NCBI RefSeq assembly: GCF_024609215.1
Contig: NZ_JANIPD030000001.1
Span: 186,001-250,000, forward strand
Direction: 5' to 3'
DNA from: Curtanaerobium respiraculi
Lineage (GTDB): Bacteria; Actinomycetota; Coriobacteriia; Coriobacteriales; Eggerthellaceae
DNA: 64,000 nt
The notes below the pieces were generated by a model. That model was not told the DNA's origin, did no database searches, and saw only the letters and a program-made list of their open reading frames with translations. Each line of letters begins with the position of its first letter. Within the stretch, counting starts at the first letter, position 1. The translations under genes were made by a program, and so were the position numbers. Of this stretch, positions 46,293-55,174 are shown piece by piece.

Positions 46293-47123
46293 ATGGTTTT
46301 TTCCGAACATATGCCGCCACGGCATCTTGCCCTGCACATCCTTGCGAGCGGGAGCAGGGGCAATGCCGCGATTATCGAAGACGTGCATGCGGGTTCCGGT
46401 GTGCTCATCGACTGCGGGATAAGCAAGAAGAGGTTTCTTTCCGCTTGCGACGAGATGGGATTCGACCCCTTGAAGCTGCAGGGCATCCTCATCACGCACG
46501 AACACCGCGACCATACGGCGGGCTTGGGCGTGATGCTGCGCGGGCTGGCGAAGCAGGGCATGATGCTGCCGCTGTACGTGAGCGGCCCCGTGGCGACGGC
46601 AAGCGAGTTCGTCCAGGAAGTGCAGCGTCAAGAGCTGGTCGAGATCCGAGACATGCGCGCCGAGGACCGGCTGACTATCGGGGGCATGGGCGTTTCCGTA
46701 TTCCGCACCTCGCATGATGCAGCCGAATCGTTCGGCTTCCGCTTCGAGGCGGCGGGGGATGCGGTGGGGTTCGCCACCGACACCGGCGTAGTGACGCCGC
46801 AGGCGCACGAGCTGCTCTCCGACGTGCGCATCCTCGGCTTGGAAAGCAACCACGATCCGGCGATGCTCAAAGCGGGCCCCTACCCCGCCCACACCAAAGC
46901 GCGCATCGCATCGGATGCGGGGCACCTTTCGAACGAGCAATCCGCCGCTGCGCTGGAATCGCTGCTGTGCGATCGCCTGGAAGAGGTGGTGGCACTGCAT
47001 ATCAGCCAGAACAACAACGATTACCGCCTGCCGGTACGCACGCTGCAGAATGCGATCGACCGCAACGCACACGCTGCCCGTGTGCAGGCAGGCTTCCAAA
47101 ACCGCCCCGTCTCGATTCGCTGA
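46293..47123 (+). CDS. MBL-fold hydrolase (WalJ/YycJ-like)
   Basis: 276 residues of the metallo-beta-lactamase fold: LHILASGSRGNAAIIED start, metal motif THEHRDHTAGL, then TSHDAAESFGFRFE, TDTGVVT and ESNHDPAML with a late HISQNNND. This matches the YycJ/WalJ group, which acts in cell-wall and DNA-related roles in Gram-positives. Start ATG at 46293; an ATG 18 bp later is the alternative. Confidence 0.9.
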   Translation: MVFSEHMPPRHLALHILASGSRGNAAIIEDVHAGSGVLIDCGISKKRFLSACDEMGFDPLKLQGILITHEHRDHTAGLGVMLRGLAKQGMMLPLYVSGPVATASEFVQEVQRQELVEIRDMRAEDRLTIGGMGVSVFRTSHDAAESFGFRFEAAGDAVGFATDTGVVTPQAHELLSDVRILGLESNHDPAMLKAGPYPAHTKARIASDAGHLSNEQSAAALESLLCDRLEEVVALHISQNNNDYRLPVRTLQNAIDRNAHAARVQAGFQNRPVSIR

Positions 47124-47369
47124 CAGCCGACGCGAGCACCATGCCACACATTCCCACGATGTGTTCCCCCGCTATCTTCCGTTAGCCGAACGGAGCGGGC
47201 GGAGAGGCCATCCCCATCTACAATGGGATCGTCGAAGCGAACGTGAAGTACTTCTCCCCTTCTTCGATATGCGCCGCGTCGGAACACGAGGCTTGCAAGG
47301 CCATGCCGGAACAGCTTCCGACGGGGACGTATGCGCTACATACTTTGCGTGAAGATGGAGGTATTTCCC
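47124..47369. other. 246 bp without a recognisable gene upstream of the ADH remnant
   Basis: No frame with protein-like content beyond short out-of-frame pieces. It probably belongs to the same decayed region as the adjoining alcohol dehydrogenase remnant. Confidence 0.35.
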
Positions 47370-47648
47370 ATGAAGATGTCAGCTTGGGTCACGAACGAGG
47401 CAAACCAATTCCACTGGGAGGATGACTTCAACCTCGACGTGCTGTGACCCAGCCGCACTATCAAAGGCATAATCGAAGGCGATGCCGTGTCGAAGTTCTT
47501 CATCCCCAAGCTGGTGGATTATTACAAGCGAGGCTTGTTCCCCTTCGACAGGATGGTGAAGAAATACCCGATTTCCGAAATCGAGAGGGCGTTCGCGGAC
47601 TCCGCGAACGGCACGGCCATCAAACCGGTCCTTATGATCAAGGAGTGA
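47370..47648 (+). pseudogene. Zinc alcohol dehydrogenase remnant (N- and C-termini only)
   Basis: An ATG with GGAGG upstream opens a 25-residue frame (MKMSAWVTNEANQFHWEDDF), which resembles an MDR-type ADH N-terminus, and stops at TGA 47445. The same frame then resumes with TIKGIIEGDAVSKFFIPKLV, GLFPFDRMVKKYP and TAIKPVLMIKE, the C-terminus of aryl-alcohol-type ADHs. The roughly 300-residue catalytic and NAD-binding middle is deleted. It lies 82 bp before an aldehyde dehydrogenase gene, so a former alcohol-to-acid pathway is plausible. Confidence 0.75.
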
Positions 47649-47674
47649 ATCCGCACGCCGAGGATTCCATGAGA

Positions 47675-47722
47675 AAAGAGCGCGGCCGCTGCGCGAGAAG
47701 CGGCAGGAAGAGTATATGAGGA
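47675..47722 (+). repeat. 48-bp dispersed element, copy 1 (before aldehyde dehydrogenase)
   Basis: Matches the reverse complement of 61541-61588 at 45 of 48 positions, all three differences being G/A. It ends in ATATGAGGA, which supplies the ribosome-binding site of the next gene. Confidence 0.8.
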
Positions 47723-47729
47723 AGTTACG

Positions 47730-49181
47730 ATGCAGAAGTACAAGATGTACATCAACGGCGAATGGGTCGAGGCGTCCGACGGGGCGTATTACGACGATTA
47801 CAACCCCTATACCCGCAAGGTATGGGCGCAGGTCGCCGACGGCGGCCAGCCTGAAATCGATGCCGCCATCGATGCCGCCCAAACGGCATTCCCCGCCTGG
47901 CGCGACACGCCGCCCAGCGTGAAGCGTAAGCTGCTGTACAAGGTTGCGGACATCATCGAGCGCCGCACACCTGACCTCATTAAGTGCAACGCCGAGGAAT
48001 GCGGCACCTGCGGCGCCATGGGAGGCTTTTCCGCCTTCTCCACCCCGGAGTATTTCCGCGAAGCGGCAAGCCAGGTGTTCATGGTGCACGGCGAGGTCAT
48101 CCCCACCGACACGCCGGACACCCTCTCCATGAAATGGGTGCAGCCGCTGGGCGTCATCGGGTCCATCACCCCGTGGAACGTGCCCACGTTGCTGGGCGCG
48201 CGCGGCATCGCCTGCCCCATCGCCTATGGCAACACCGTCGTGCTCAAGTCGAGCGAGTGCTCCGCCTACAGCGGCTCCATATTCTTGGCGGAATGCTTCG
48301 ACGAAGCGGGGTTCCCACCCGGCGTGATGAACGTCGTCACCGTGGGACCGGGCAAGTCGCGCCTGGTGGGGGACACGTTCACCAGCGATCCGCGCGTCAA
48401 GGCCATGCATTTCACCGGTAGCACCGCCGTGGGGAAGCACCTGAACGAGCAGTGCGCCGGCCATTTCAAGAAGATCGCGCTGGAGCTGGGCGGCGATGAC
48501 CCCATTATCGTCACTGCCGACGCCGACTTGGAGTATGCGGCAAGCTGCGCCACATTCGGCCGCTTCATGCACCAAGGTCAGGTATGCATGGGCACGAAGC
48601 GCGTGGTGGTGGAGGAGGCGGTGGCGGACGAGCTGGAACGAAAACTCGTCGAGCACGCCGAGGCACTGCCGTGCGGCGACCCGCTGGACGAGAAGAACTT
48701 CATCGGCCCACTGCAGAACGAAACGCAGATCGAAGAATGCGTGAAGGACGTTGAAAACGCCCGTGCGCAAGGCGCGAAGGTGCTGTGCGGTGGACAGAAG
48801 CTCGAAGGATGGATGTATCAGCCCACGGTCATGGAAGTGACCGAGGAAATGCCCATCGCGCAGAAGGAGATCTTCGGCCCCGTCCTGAAGGTGCTGCGTG
48901 CGAAAGACGCCGAGGATGCCATCCGTATCGCCAACAACACGGCATACGGCCTATCATCCGGCATCGTCGCAGGCAACGGCTACGATGCCATACAGATGGC
49001 ACAGCGAATCGAAAGCGGCATCTGCCACATAAACGACTGCTCGCTGGACGACCATCCGCACGCCCCCTTCGGCGCCGCCAAGCAAAGCGGCATGGGAAAC
49101 AACGGCATGGAAACCATTCACGAATACACCCAAACCCGGTGGGTGACCATCAGCCTGAAGAACAAGCAGTACCCGGTATAG
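47730..49181 (+). CDS. NAD(P)-dependent aldehyde dehydrogenase
   Basis: 483 residues, aldehyde dehydrogenase superfamily: substrate/cofactor motif SITPWNVPTLLGAR, FTGSTAVGKH (NAD), the catalytic Glu in ALELGGDDP and catalytic Cys in HQGQVCMGTKR. The closest style is benzaldehyde/vanillin-type enzymes, consistent with the aryl-alcohol dehydrogenase remnant just upstream, but the substrate is not certain. GAGGA sits 7 bp before the ATG. A hairpin and then a TetR regulator follow. Confidence 0.93.
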   Translation: MQKYKMYINGEWVEASDGAYYDDYNPYTRKVWAQVADGGQPEIDAAIDAAQTAFPAWRDTPPSVKRKLLYKVADIIERRTPDLIKCNAEECGTCGAMGGFSAFSTPEYFREAASQVFMVHGEVIPTDTPDTLSMKWVQPLGVIGSITPWNVPTLLGARGIACPIAYGNTVVLKSSECSAYSGSIFLAECFDEAGFPPGVMNVVTVGPGKSRLVGDTFTSDPRVKAMHFTGSTAVGKHLNEQCAGHFKKIALELGGDDPIIVTADADLEYAASCATFGRFMHQGQVCMGTKRVVVEEAVADELERKLVEHAEALPCGDPLDEKNFIGPLQNETQIEECVKDVENARAQGAKVLCGGQKLEGWMYQPTVMEVTEEMPIAQKEIFGPVLKVLRAKDAEDAIRIANNTAYGLSSGIVAGNGYDAIQMAQRIESGICHINDCSLDDHPHAPFGAAKQSGMGNNGMETIHEYTQTRWVTISLKNKQYPV

Positions 49182-49197
49182 GCCCGGTATACTGGCA

Positions 49198-49222
49198 GGG
49201 GAAGGGGATGCGCCCCTTCCCC
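49198..49222 (+). terminator. Hairpin between aldehyde dehydrogenase and TetR genes
   Basis: GGGGAAGGGG / CCCCTTCCCC around ATGCG, followed by TTCGGCTTCCCTTGCTTT. A moderate terminator or attenuator. Confidence 0.55.
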
Positions 49223-49255
49223 TTCGGCTTCCCTTGCTTTGGAGGTGACGCCACC

Positions 49256-49891
49256 GTGCAGGAACTCGAATCGGATTCTCTCTACGAACCGATCGCACGC
49301 ATACGGCAGGGCCGCCGTCTGGACATCGCGACAGCGTTTCTGCGTCTCATGCACGAGAAGGAGATGGGGCGCATCACGGTGAAGGAAATCGCCGAAGAAG
49401 CCCATATCAACCGAAAGACCTTCTACCGCAACTTCGAGAACATCCAATCGCTCGCCTCGTACATCTACGAGGGCATGGGGCGGGTCTACGCAACCAACTA
49501 CGTCGATTCGCTGGTGATGACCGGCGGCATCGACCGCTTCTTCGAATTCAAACGGACCAGCATCGAGCGCTACCTGGACTACTACCGTGCGCTCGCACTA
49601 TCGCGCGCCAAGAATGTTCTGTACGAGCGCGTGTTCACCTGTTGGATCGCCGATGCGCTGGACCAGCTCGGCGATATGGGCGTGGAGCTGGACACGAAAG
49701 CCCGCCTCTGCCTGCAGATGAGCGTGTACAACATCATGGCGATGTTCAGCGAATGGGAGACCAACGACAGGCTGCAGGATCAGATGTCCGTCGAAGAGCT
49801 TATCGGCCTGCTGAAGTGGGCCTCGAAGGATCAGATCGCCACGGTGCTCGACAGCATCTCCTCCGCGAAGGGCGAAACGGTGAAGTTGTAA
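49256..49891 (+). CDS. TetR/AcrR-family regulator
   Basis: 211 residues. The N-terminal HTH is clear (GRITVKEIAEEAHINRKTFY followed by RNFENIQSLASYIYEG); the C-terminal ligand domain is helical. The GTG start at 49256 has GGAGGTGA 8 bp upstream; earlier in-frame codons lie in the hairpin region and are not used. It directly follows the aldehyde dehydrogenase and probably represses it. Confidence 0.88.
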   Translation: MQELESDSLYEPIARIRQGRRLDIATAFLRLMHEKEMGRITVKEIAEEAHINRKTFYRNFENIQSLASYIYEGMGRVYATNYVDSLVMTGGIDRFFEFKRTSIERYLDYYRALALSRAKNVLYERVFTCWIADALDQLGDMGVELDTKARLCLQMSVYNIMAMFSEWETNDRLQDQMSVEELIGLLKWASKDQIATVLDSISSAKGETVKL

Positions 49892-50009
49892 GCGTGCGCA
49901 ACGGCCAACGGGCTCACCTTCTATTATGCTCGGCACTGCACTGCCGAAGATTCCTCGGTAGGCGCTCCGGCTTTCCCGATGGTACGGCTGTGCAAATACC
50001 ATCTCCCGT

Positions 50010-51179
50010 TTATAAAAACAGCTTCGCATCGCCAAGCAAGAACGATTCGAGCGGAATCTCGGACGAGCCAACCACGATCCGACGGGCATTCGGATGGCTT
50101 AGAAGGAACTTCTTCATGCCGCGCTGATTCTTCACACGACCGCTCTTCACCTCAATGGCGACGAGCTCTTCGCCGCGCCTCAGCACGAAGTCGACCTCAT
50201 CGGAACCGTCACGCCACCAGTGCACGCTAAAACCTTCCCGCTGTCCTCGGTGCAGCAGATAAGCTCCAACCGTCGATTCCACCAAATGCCCCCAGCGAGA
50301 GGAATCCCGTCTGATAGCCTGGAACGGAATCCCCAATGCAGAACTGGACAGCGATGCATCGTGGACCATGAGCCGCGGCGAACTGCGGCGGCTGCGCAAC
50401 TCCTTCGCGTCGTATTTCGAAAGTCCGGTAAGAATTCCGGCAGCGGAGAGCAGCTCAAGATACTCTGCGAGCGTCGTGGTGTTGCCGGCGTTCTGAAGCT
50501 GGCCGAGCATCTTCGTGTACGATAGCTTCTGGGCCGAATACCGCGCTCCCAACGCGAAAAGCGATCGCATCAACGCGGGCTTGCGGATAGGAGCCATCTG
50601 CAAGACATCCTGTGCGATTGTCGGCTCGACGATCGAATCGAGCATATAGCGGCGCCATCGCCCCTCGTCTATCCGCATCTGCACTGCTCGAGGATACCCG
50701 CCGAAGAAGACGAATTCGTCGAGTGTGCAACCGAATGCTTCGCGGCACTCAGCGTAATCCCATTGCGCGAACCGTATCAACTCGAAACGCCCCATGAGAG
50801 AGTCGCTCAATCCATCGCCTATGAGCAGCGAGCTCGACCCACTGAGAAAGACTTTCAACGTGGAACTCGCACGGGAGTCCTCGTCCCACAAACTTTTTAC
50901 GATGTTGGGCCAGGCGGCTATTTTCTGGATTTCGTCAACGATCAGCACCGCTTCGCCGGTGGATCTCGCCAGGTTGCGCGCCTGCTGCCACTCCACGCGC
51001 AACCATTCCGCATCCCCTAAATCGGCGCTGACCGAATGCACGGGGATAGCGATACTCGAGCACGCTTGCGTGAGAGCGGTGCTTTTCCCCGTCTGCCGCG
51101 GTCCTACCACCACTTGCATAAGACTGCGAGGTTCCTCCATGCGCGATTTGATCGTATCCACTAATGCGCGTTCGTACAT
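50010..51179 (-). CDS. AAA ATPase with DUF4143 C-terminal domain
   Basis: 389 residues: Walker A GPRQTGKST, Walker B VLIVDEIQKI, sensor FLSGSSSLL, then a wHTH and a C-terminal PD-(D/E)xK-like domain with WWRDGSDEVDFVLRRGEEL and VAIEVKSG. These proteins are common in accessory regions of bacteria and archaea, and their role is not established. The ATG at 51179 has GGGGTT upstream. A perfect palindrome sits 19 bp upstream, a possible operator. It is the only intact copy of three DUF4143-type genes in the window. Confidence 0.9.
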   Translation of the reverse strand: MYERALVDTIKSRMEEPRSLMQVVVGPRQTGKSTALTQACSSIAIPVHSVSADLGDAEWLRVEWQQARNLARSTGEAVLIVDEIQKIAAWPNIVKSLWDEDSRASSTLKVFLSGSSSLLIGDGLSDSLMGRFELIRFAQWDYAECREAFGCTLDEFVFFGGYPRAVQMRIDEGRWRRYMLDSIVEPTIAQDVLQMAPIRKPALMRSLFALGARYSAQKLSYTKMLGQLQNAGNTTTLAEYLELLSAAGILTGLSKYDAKELRSRRSSPRLMVHDASLSSSALGIPFQAIRRDSSRWGHLVESTVGAYLLHRGQREGFSVHWWRDGSDEVDFVLRRGEELVAIEVKSGRVKNQRGMKKFLLSHPNARRIVVGSSEIPLESFLLGDAKLFL

Positions 51180-51197
51180 TCCAACCCCGACAATCTC

Positions 51198-51219
51198 TAT
51201 TGAGTGATTTTACTCAATA
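51198..51219. promoter_or_regulatory. Palindrome upstream of the DUF4143 ATPase
   Basis: TATTGAGT-GATTTT-ACTCAATA, perfect 8-bp arms, in an AT-rich stretch just before the start. Consistent with an operator. Confidence 0.5.
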
Positions 51220-51473
51220 CAACCCAAACTCTCAGTGATTTCAGCAATCTCGAAGGATAGCTGGTAATGGTCGGCGGCTCCCCTGCGGTTTCACGAAGCC
51301 GCATCGAAGCACGAACCCGCCCTCGTGGGCATACCGTATTCCCCTTGGCTCAGAAGCATACAAGGAAGAATATGCAAGACGTTCCAGTAGAACGCATGAA
51401 AACACGCACCGCTCCGCCCGCGCTTGGAAGGGGCGATGGCAAGCACCCCTCCGGCCTGATATCTCGGTCGAGC

Positions 51474-52328
51474 CTATTTCCTGCTGAATACCGGGAACAT
51501 GGCGTACTCGCCGTAATCCACCGATTCGAGACTCTTGAGCGCCATCATATCCTCGTCGGAAATCTCGAAGTCGATCGCGGCATTCTCGCGCATGTGCGCG
51601 GGATTGGCGGTCTTGGGGAGGGGAAGCGTGCCCAGCTGCAAATCATAGCGAATGCAGAGCTGCGCCACGCTCACGCCGTATTTTTCCGCCATCTCGGCAA
51701 TAGTCGGCTGGCTCAGGATGGCACCATGGGCAACGGGCGAATACCCTTCCACCAAGATATCGTGCCGCTGGCAGTATTCGATAAGGGCCGCAGGCGTATT
51801 GCCCACATGAACGAGCAGCTGGTTCACCATCGGCTGGATCGTGCACGATGAGGCGATGTTCTCCAAATCCTTCTCTTTGAAATTGGAAACGCCGATCGAA
51901 TGCAGCTTCCCCGCCTTATAAGCGTCTTCAAGGGCGCGCCAGGCCTCGCGATTCCCATCCGCATACTCGCCACCGCGGAAATCCGCCCACGGCTGGGGAC
52001 TGTGGATGAGCATCAGATCGAAGTAGTCCAACCCCGCTTTCGCGAGGGATCCGTCGATAGCCGCGGTGGCGGTTTCGTAATCCTTCGCCTCCGCAGCGAG
52101 CTTCGTCGTCACGAACAGCTGGTCGCGCGGGATGCCCGATGTGCGCACGCCCTCGCCCACGCCCCGTTCGTTCATATACGCCTGCGCCGTGTCGAAATGG
52201 CGATAGCCGATTTCGGCGGCAGCGCGCACCGCTTCGGGAGCCTTGTCATCATCGATGAACCACGTCCCAAGGCCGAGCTGGGGGATTTTTACGCCATTTC
52301 GAAGAGTGAATGTATCGTTCAGCACCAT
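51474..52328 (-). CDS. Aldo/keto reductase
   Basis: 284 residues of the AKR family. The catalytic tetrad is visible: Asp in RHFDTAQAYMNE with Tyr, Lys in VTTKLAAE, His in LMLIHSPQP. IGVSNFKEKDLENI and the nucleotide region PLPKTANPAHMREN are typical. Reduces carbonyls with NADPH; substrate unknown. AAAGGAT precedes the ATG at 52328. Stand-alone gene. Confidence 0.93.
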   Translation of the reverse strand: MVLNDTFTLRNGVKIPQLGLGTWFIDDDKAPEAVRAAAEIGYRHFDTAQAYMNERGVGEGVRTSGIPRDQLFVTTKLAAEAKDYETATAAIDGSLAKAGLDYFDLMLIHSPQPWADFRGGEYADGNREAWRALEDAYKAGKLHSIGVSNFKEKDLENIASSCTIQPMVNQLLVHVGNTPAALIEYCQRHDILVEGYSPVAHGAILSQPTIAEMAEKYGVSVAQLCIRYDLQLGTLPLPKTANPAHMRENAAIDFEISDEDMMALKSLESVDYGEYAMFPVFSRK

Positions 52329-52614
52329 GGTGGGATCCTTTCATCGGATGCATCCGCATCGCGTAATCTCTCGTTCCGGACCGGGAGCATCGGAGGCTGC
52401 GTCCGGGGCGATACCGCCCCATCACGTGAACAGCGCGCCTTTTCGGAACGATTCGAAGTATTCGCCTCCGATCGGCCGAATGGTTCGGCGATCCCGATCC
52501 GTTACGAAAAAGCGGGATTCCCACCATCGGAGCACCATGTCCGCGAATTGAAAATCATGAGGCAGAACGTCTATCGAAAGCGCCGGCAATCCAACGGCGA
52601 ATCCGCGTGCGGGC

Positions 52615-52818
52615 TCACACAAGAGAGACAATCGCCCATGAGATAGCAAAGAGCACAGCGGCGGCAGCGATTGCGCCAAGGATGAGGGCAGCGCACCCGG
52701 ACGCACGAGGCGGCTCGTTCACGTCGTTTTCGTCTTCGAGCTCCCTCACATGCTGGAGAAGCGCATAATCCCCCGGCTCACGATCACCAGGTCCGCGCTG
52801 AAATGAATCAAGTCCCAT
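52615..52818 (-). CDS. Small single-helix membrane protein
   Basis: 67 residues: a hydrophilic first half with several Glu/Asp and one C-terminal helix (AALILGAIAAAAVLFAISWA). GGAG lies 11 bp before the ATG at 52818. Lies 35 bp downstream of the YccF gene, so probably the same transcript. Function unknown; the small size keeps confidence modest. Confidence 0.5.
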   Translation of the reverse strand: MGLDSFQRGPGDREPGDYALLQHVRELEDENDVNEPPRASGCAALILGAIAAAAVLFAISWAIVSLV

Positions 52819-52853
52819 TGCGTGCTTACTCCATTCCCCAATCCCGAGCCCGC

Positions 52854-53222
52854 CTAGCGGATGTCAACTACATTCGATCCGAACGGGGCGAGGGCGAGCC
52901 GTGCCATCTTGAACAGTTGCAATCCGAACGGAACGCCCACTATGGTGATGCACAGCACGGCACCGCAGATGGCAAAGTAAATCGCGGTCCACAGCCCGAT
53001 GAGCAGGAACCACACGACATTGGCTAGCATCGACGGAGCCCCGCCGCCGCACGTTATCTCCTTGCCGAACGGCGTCAGCGATAATGCCGCCATGCGGAAA
53101 CTGATGCGGCCGAGAGGAATTCCGACAATGGTGAGGTAGAAAATCGCGCCGGCAATTGCATAGGAGAGTGCGGCTTCCCAACCGCCGAGCACAATCCAGA
53201 TGATGTTGCCGATCGTCCTCAT
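52854..53222 (-). CDS. YccF-domain membrane protein
   Basis: 122 residues containing two YccF repeats, each with a hydrophobic helix and an IVGIPLG or IVGVPFG turn: GNIIWIVLGGWEAAL, YLTIVGIPLGRISFRM, ANVVWFLLIGLWTA and CITIVGVPFGLQLFKMA. Inner-membrane protein of unknown function. GGGGAGG precedes the ATG at 53222. Confidence 0.88.
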   Translation of the reverse strand: MRTIGNIIWIVLGGWEAALSYAIAGAIFYLTIVGIPLGRISFRMAALSLTPFGKEITCGGGAPSMLANVVWFLLIGLWTAIYFAICGAVLCITIVGVPFGLQLFKMARLALAPFGSNVVDIR

Positions 53223-53403
53223 TGAAAAAGCCTCCCCTTATGGTTTCGCCTTAGAGTATGGCACATGAAACGGAGCGGCTGCGAAACTGAACTTCAAGAG
53301 CCGAGGAACACCCCAGCAAAATCTACCTGGCGGTTACTGCCACATCTCGCTGGATGACATGCCCTAGTCCACTCAGCTGTTCGCAGTTGCGAGTTCAAGC
53401 AAA

Positions 53404-53898
53404 CTAATCCGCATGAGAATTCAACAGCGAAAACGCATCGGAGACGCTAATCGCGGCAACGGGAGCGTGAGAGAGAAGCTTCTCATCGTTCGTCACCAAA
53501 TAGTCTGCCTTGGCGCGCTGAACTGCAGCGATTACAAGATCGTCCCCGAAATCGCCATGCATGCTTCGGAGCTTCGAGGCAATCCACGCACCGGACAGGT
53601 CTGCCCCGATAGGGTTCGCATGCTGAATCATATAGTCAACGCAGGACCATGCGATTCGGTCTATGGCAAGGGCATCCGCCTCCGTCAGTTCGCCCTCATC
53701 CCTGGCTTGACGCTTCAGAATCGACCTTACGAGACAGTACGTATCCTTAAGCGAGGAAAACGAGCACAGAACCATCGATCCTTGAGCAGCAGCAACATCA
53801 AATGCCGCGAGAGAGGACGCGTGTCCGCTCCGACTACTGAGAAAGATGTCAAGCCACACATTCGTGTCGAAAACAAGCTTGAGTGGCCTGGAATTCAT
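53404..53898 (-). CDS. PIN-domain toxin (VapC-like ribonuclease)
   Basis: 164 residues with PIN acidic residues in LVFDTNVWLDIFLS, a central Glu/Asp-rich helix, and FGDDLVIAAVQRAKADYLVTNDEKLL. PIN proteins are Mg-dependent RNases, usually cleaving tRNA or mRNA. The ATG at 53898 overlaps the antitoxin stop in an ATGA arrangement with AAGAGG upstream, the classic coupled toxin-antitoxin layout. The operon is antitoxin first. Confidence 0.88.
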   Translation of the reverse strand: MNSRPLKLVFDTNVWLDIFLSSRSGHASSLAAFDVAAAQGSMVLCSFSSLKDTYCLVRSILKRQARDEGELTEADALAIDRIAWSCVDYMIQHANPIGADLSGAWIASKLRSMHGDFGDDLVIAAVQRAKADYLVTNDEKLLSHAPVAAISVSDAFSLLNSHAD

Positions 53899-54260
53899 GC
53901 CAGACCTCTTTCTCGGAAACGATCGTGGAGCGCGTCCGCCAGCAACTCTCTTGAAGACACTTCCCCATATTCGCCCCAAGGAGCATGTTGCCCTTCGAAT
54001 GCTCGGATATCGTCTACGAGTGTATGCAAGCTGCTCACCTTATCGCGATCAACTGATAACCCGGCTTCGATGTGCGCATCCGCAGGGTCCCCATCGAGGA
54101 AACGCAGCGCATCCGGGTCGTTTTTATGGATGGAAAGATATTCCCAGAGCCAACGCACCGCCTGAGATGGAGTGCGATTCGCAAGGGAAAGCGCCTGATC
54201 CCCACTATCTTTTAGTTGAGCTTCCAGGCGCGTATTCATTTGCGTCATTGCCGTCGACAT
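53895..54260 (-). CDS. RelB/DinJ-like antitoxin
   Basis: 121 residues. The N-terminal MTQMNTRLEAQLKDSGDQAL looks like a ribbon-helix-helix (RelB/DinJ) DNA-binding segment; the rest is acidic and helical, and would wrap the toxin. Start ATG 54260 with AAGGGG upstream; a second Met five residues in is possible. The upstream AT-rich stretch has two GTATA words suitable for autoregulation. Confidence 0.8.
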   Translation of the reverse strand: MSTAMTQMNTRLEAQLKDSGDQALSLANRTPSQAVRWLWEYLSIHKNDPDALRFLDGDPADAHIEAGLSVDRDKVSSLHTLVDDIRAFEGQHAPWGEYGEVSSRELLADALHDRFRERGLA

Positions 54261-54525
54261 CGTCCCCTTCTCTTGAAATGTATATCATTGTATAGCATTT
54301 AACCCCAGCGATCAGACGGCGCGATCGCCATTATGAGAAAGGTGGATCCACGCGCGCTGTGAGCAAATGAAAATGTTCCATAGGGGGCTGCATGGATAAA
54401 AACGATTACATGGAGAAAACGTCCGCGTGGCGTCACCGACCCCTGCAAAAATCAAACGTTGACTCGCCCCCGAGGGCATGGTTTAGCGTAATCGAAGAGG
54501 GAAGGGCTCATCGAAAAGAGGGAAT

Positions 54526-55161
54526 ATGCAGCATGGGTCACCGCTTTCACGCCGAACGCTGGTTGCCGGCGCTATAGCCGTCGGAGCCTCGGCGTTCATC
54601 GTTCCGGCAGTCACGGCACCGAGCGGAACCGCATTTGCAGAAGACGGCAAGAAGGTGCAGTACGGATTCATGGTTCGCGTGGACAACTGCCAGAATTGCG
54701 GCAAGTGCGTCATCTCCTGCCGCGTGCACAACCGCACCCCCGAGGGAGTAGGGTCTCGCCGGAAGATAACCGCGTACAAGAAGAAAACGGGTAAAGAGAT
54801 TTACATCACGACTTCTTGCATGCACTGCGCCGAACCTTCATGCGTAACCGTATGCCCGTCAGGCGCGATCTCGAAAGGCCAGGGCGGCATCGTGAGGGTG
54901 GACCATGACCGCTGCATCGGTTGCAAGTATTGCTACCAAGCCTGCCCGTTCGAAGCGCCCCATTACATCGAGGGATCCGGCATGGACAAATGCGACTGCT
55001 GTCTGGAGGCGGGCATCGAGCTCGGGCAAACGCCCTTCTGCGTTCAGTCGTGCCGCTTCGGAGCGTTGGAATACGGGCAGATCGATGAACTTCTCGCAAA
55101 AACAAACGGGCTCGGACATCAGGTAGAGGGCCCAACGGGCCCATCGATGGTCCTTCGATAG
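54526..55161 (+). CDS. Tat-exported four-cluster ferredoxin (NrfC/DmsB-like)
   Basis: 211 residues. The signal peptide has the twin arginine (LSRRTLVAG) and a hydrophobic core to about residue 35. The mature part has four 4Fe-4S motifs: CQNCGKCVISC, CMHCAEPSCVTVC, CIGCKYCYQAC and a last set from CDCCLEAG to FCVQSC. This is the electron-transfer subunit of molybdopterin or NrfABCD-type complexes, here facing the outside. The NrfD gene follows 14 bp later. No large catalytic subunit is adjacent. GAGGGA precedes the ATG. Confidence 0.93.
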   Translation: MQHGSPLSRRTLVAGAIAVGASAFIVPAVTAPSGTAFAEDGKKVQYGFMVRVDNCQNCGKCVISCRVHNRTPEGVGSRRKITAYKKKTGKEIYITTSCMHCAEPSCVTVCPSGAISKGQGGIVRVDHDRCIGCKYCYQACPFEAPHYIEGSGMDKCDCCLEAGIELGQTPFCVQSCRFGALEYGQIDELLAKTNGLGHQVEGPTGPSMVLR

Positions 55162-55174
55162 GGAGAGGGTTCCC

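Noticed and set aside
47379-48770. Long minus-strand open frame opposite the aldehyde dehydrogenase
   Set aside because: Shadow reading; the plus-strand gene has clear catalytic motifs.
52422-52706. Minus-strand 94-codon frame between the reductase and the small membrane protein
   Set aside because: No recognisable domain, poor start, overlaps the better-supported small membrane gene.
54392-54577. Plus-strand 61-codon frame starting MDKNDYMEK
   Set aside because: Overlaps the ferredoxin start in another frame and has no protein-like content beyond its first seven codons.
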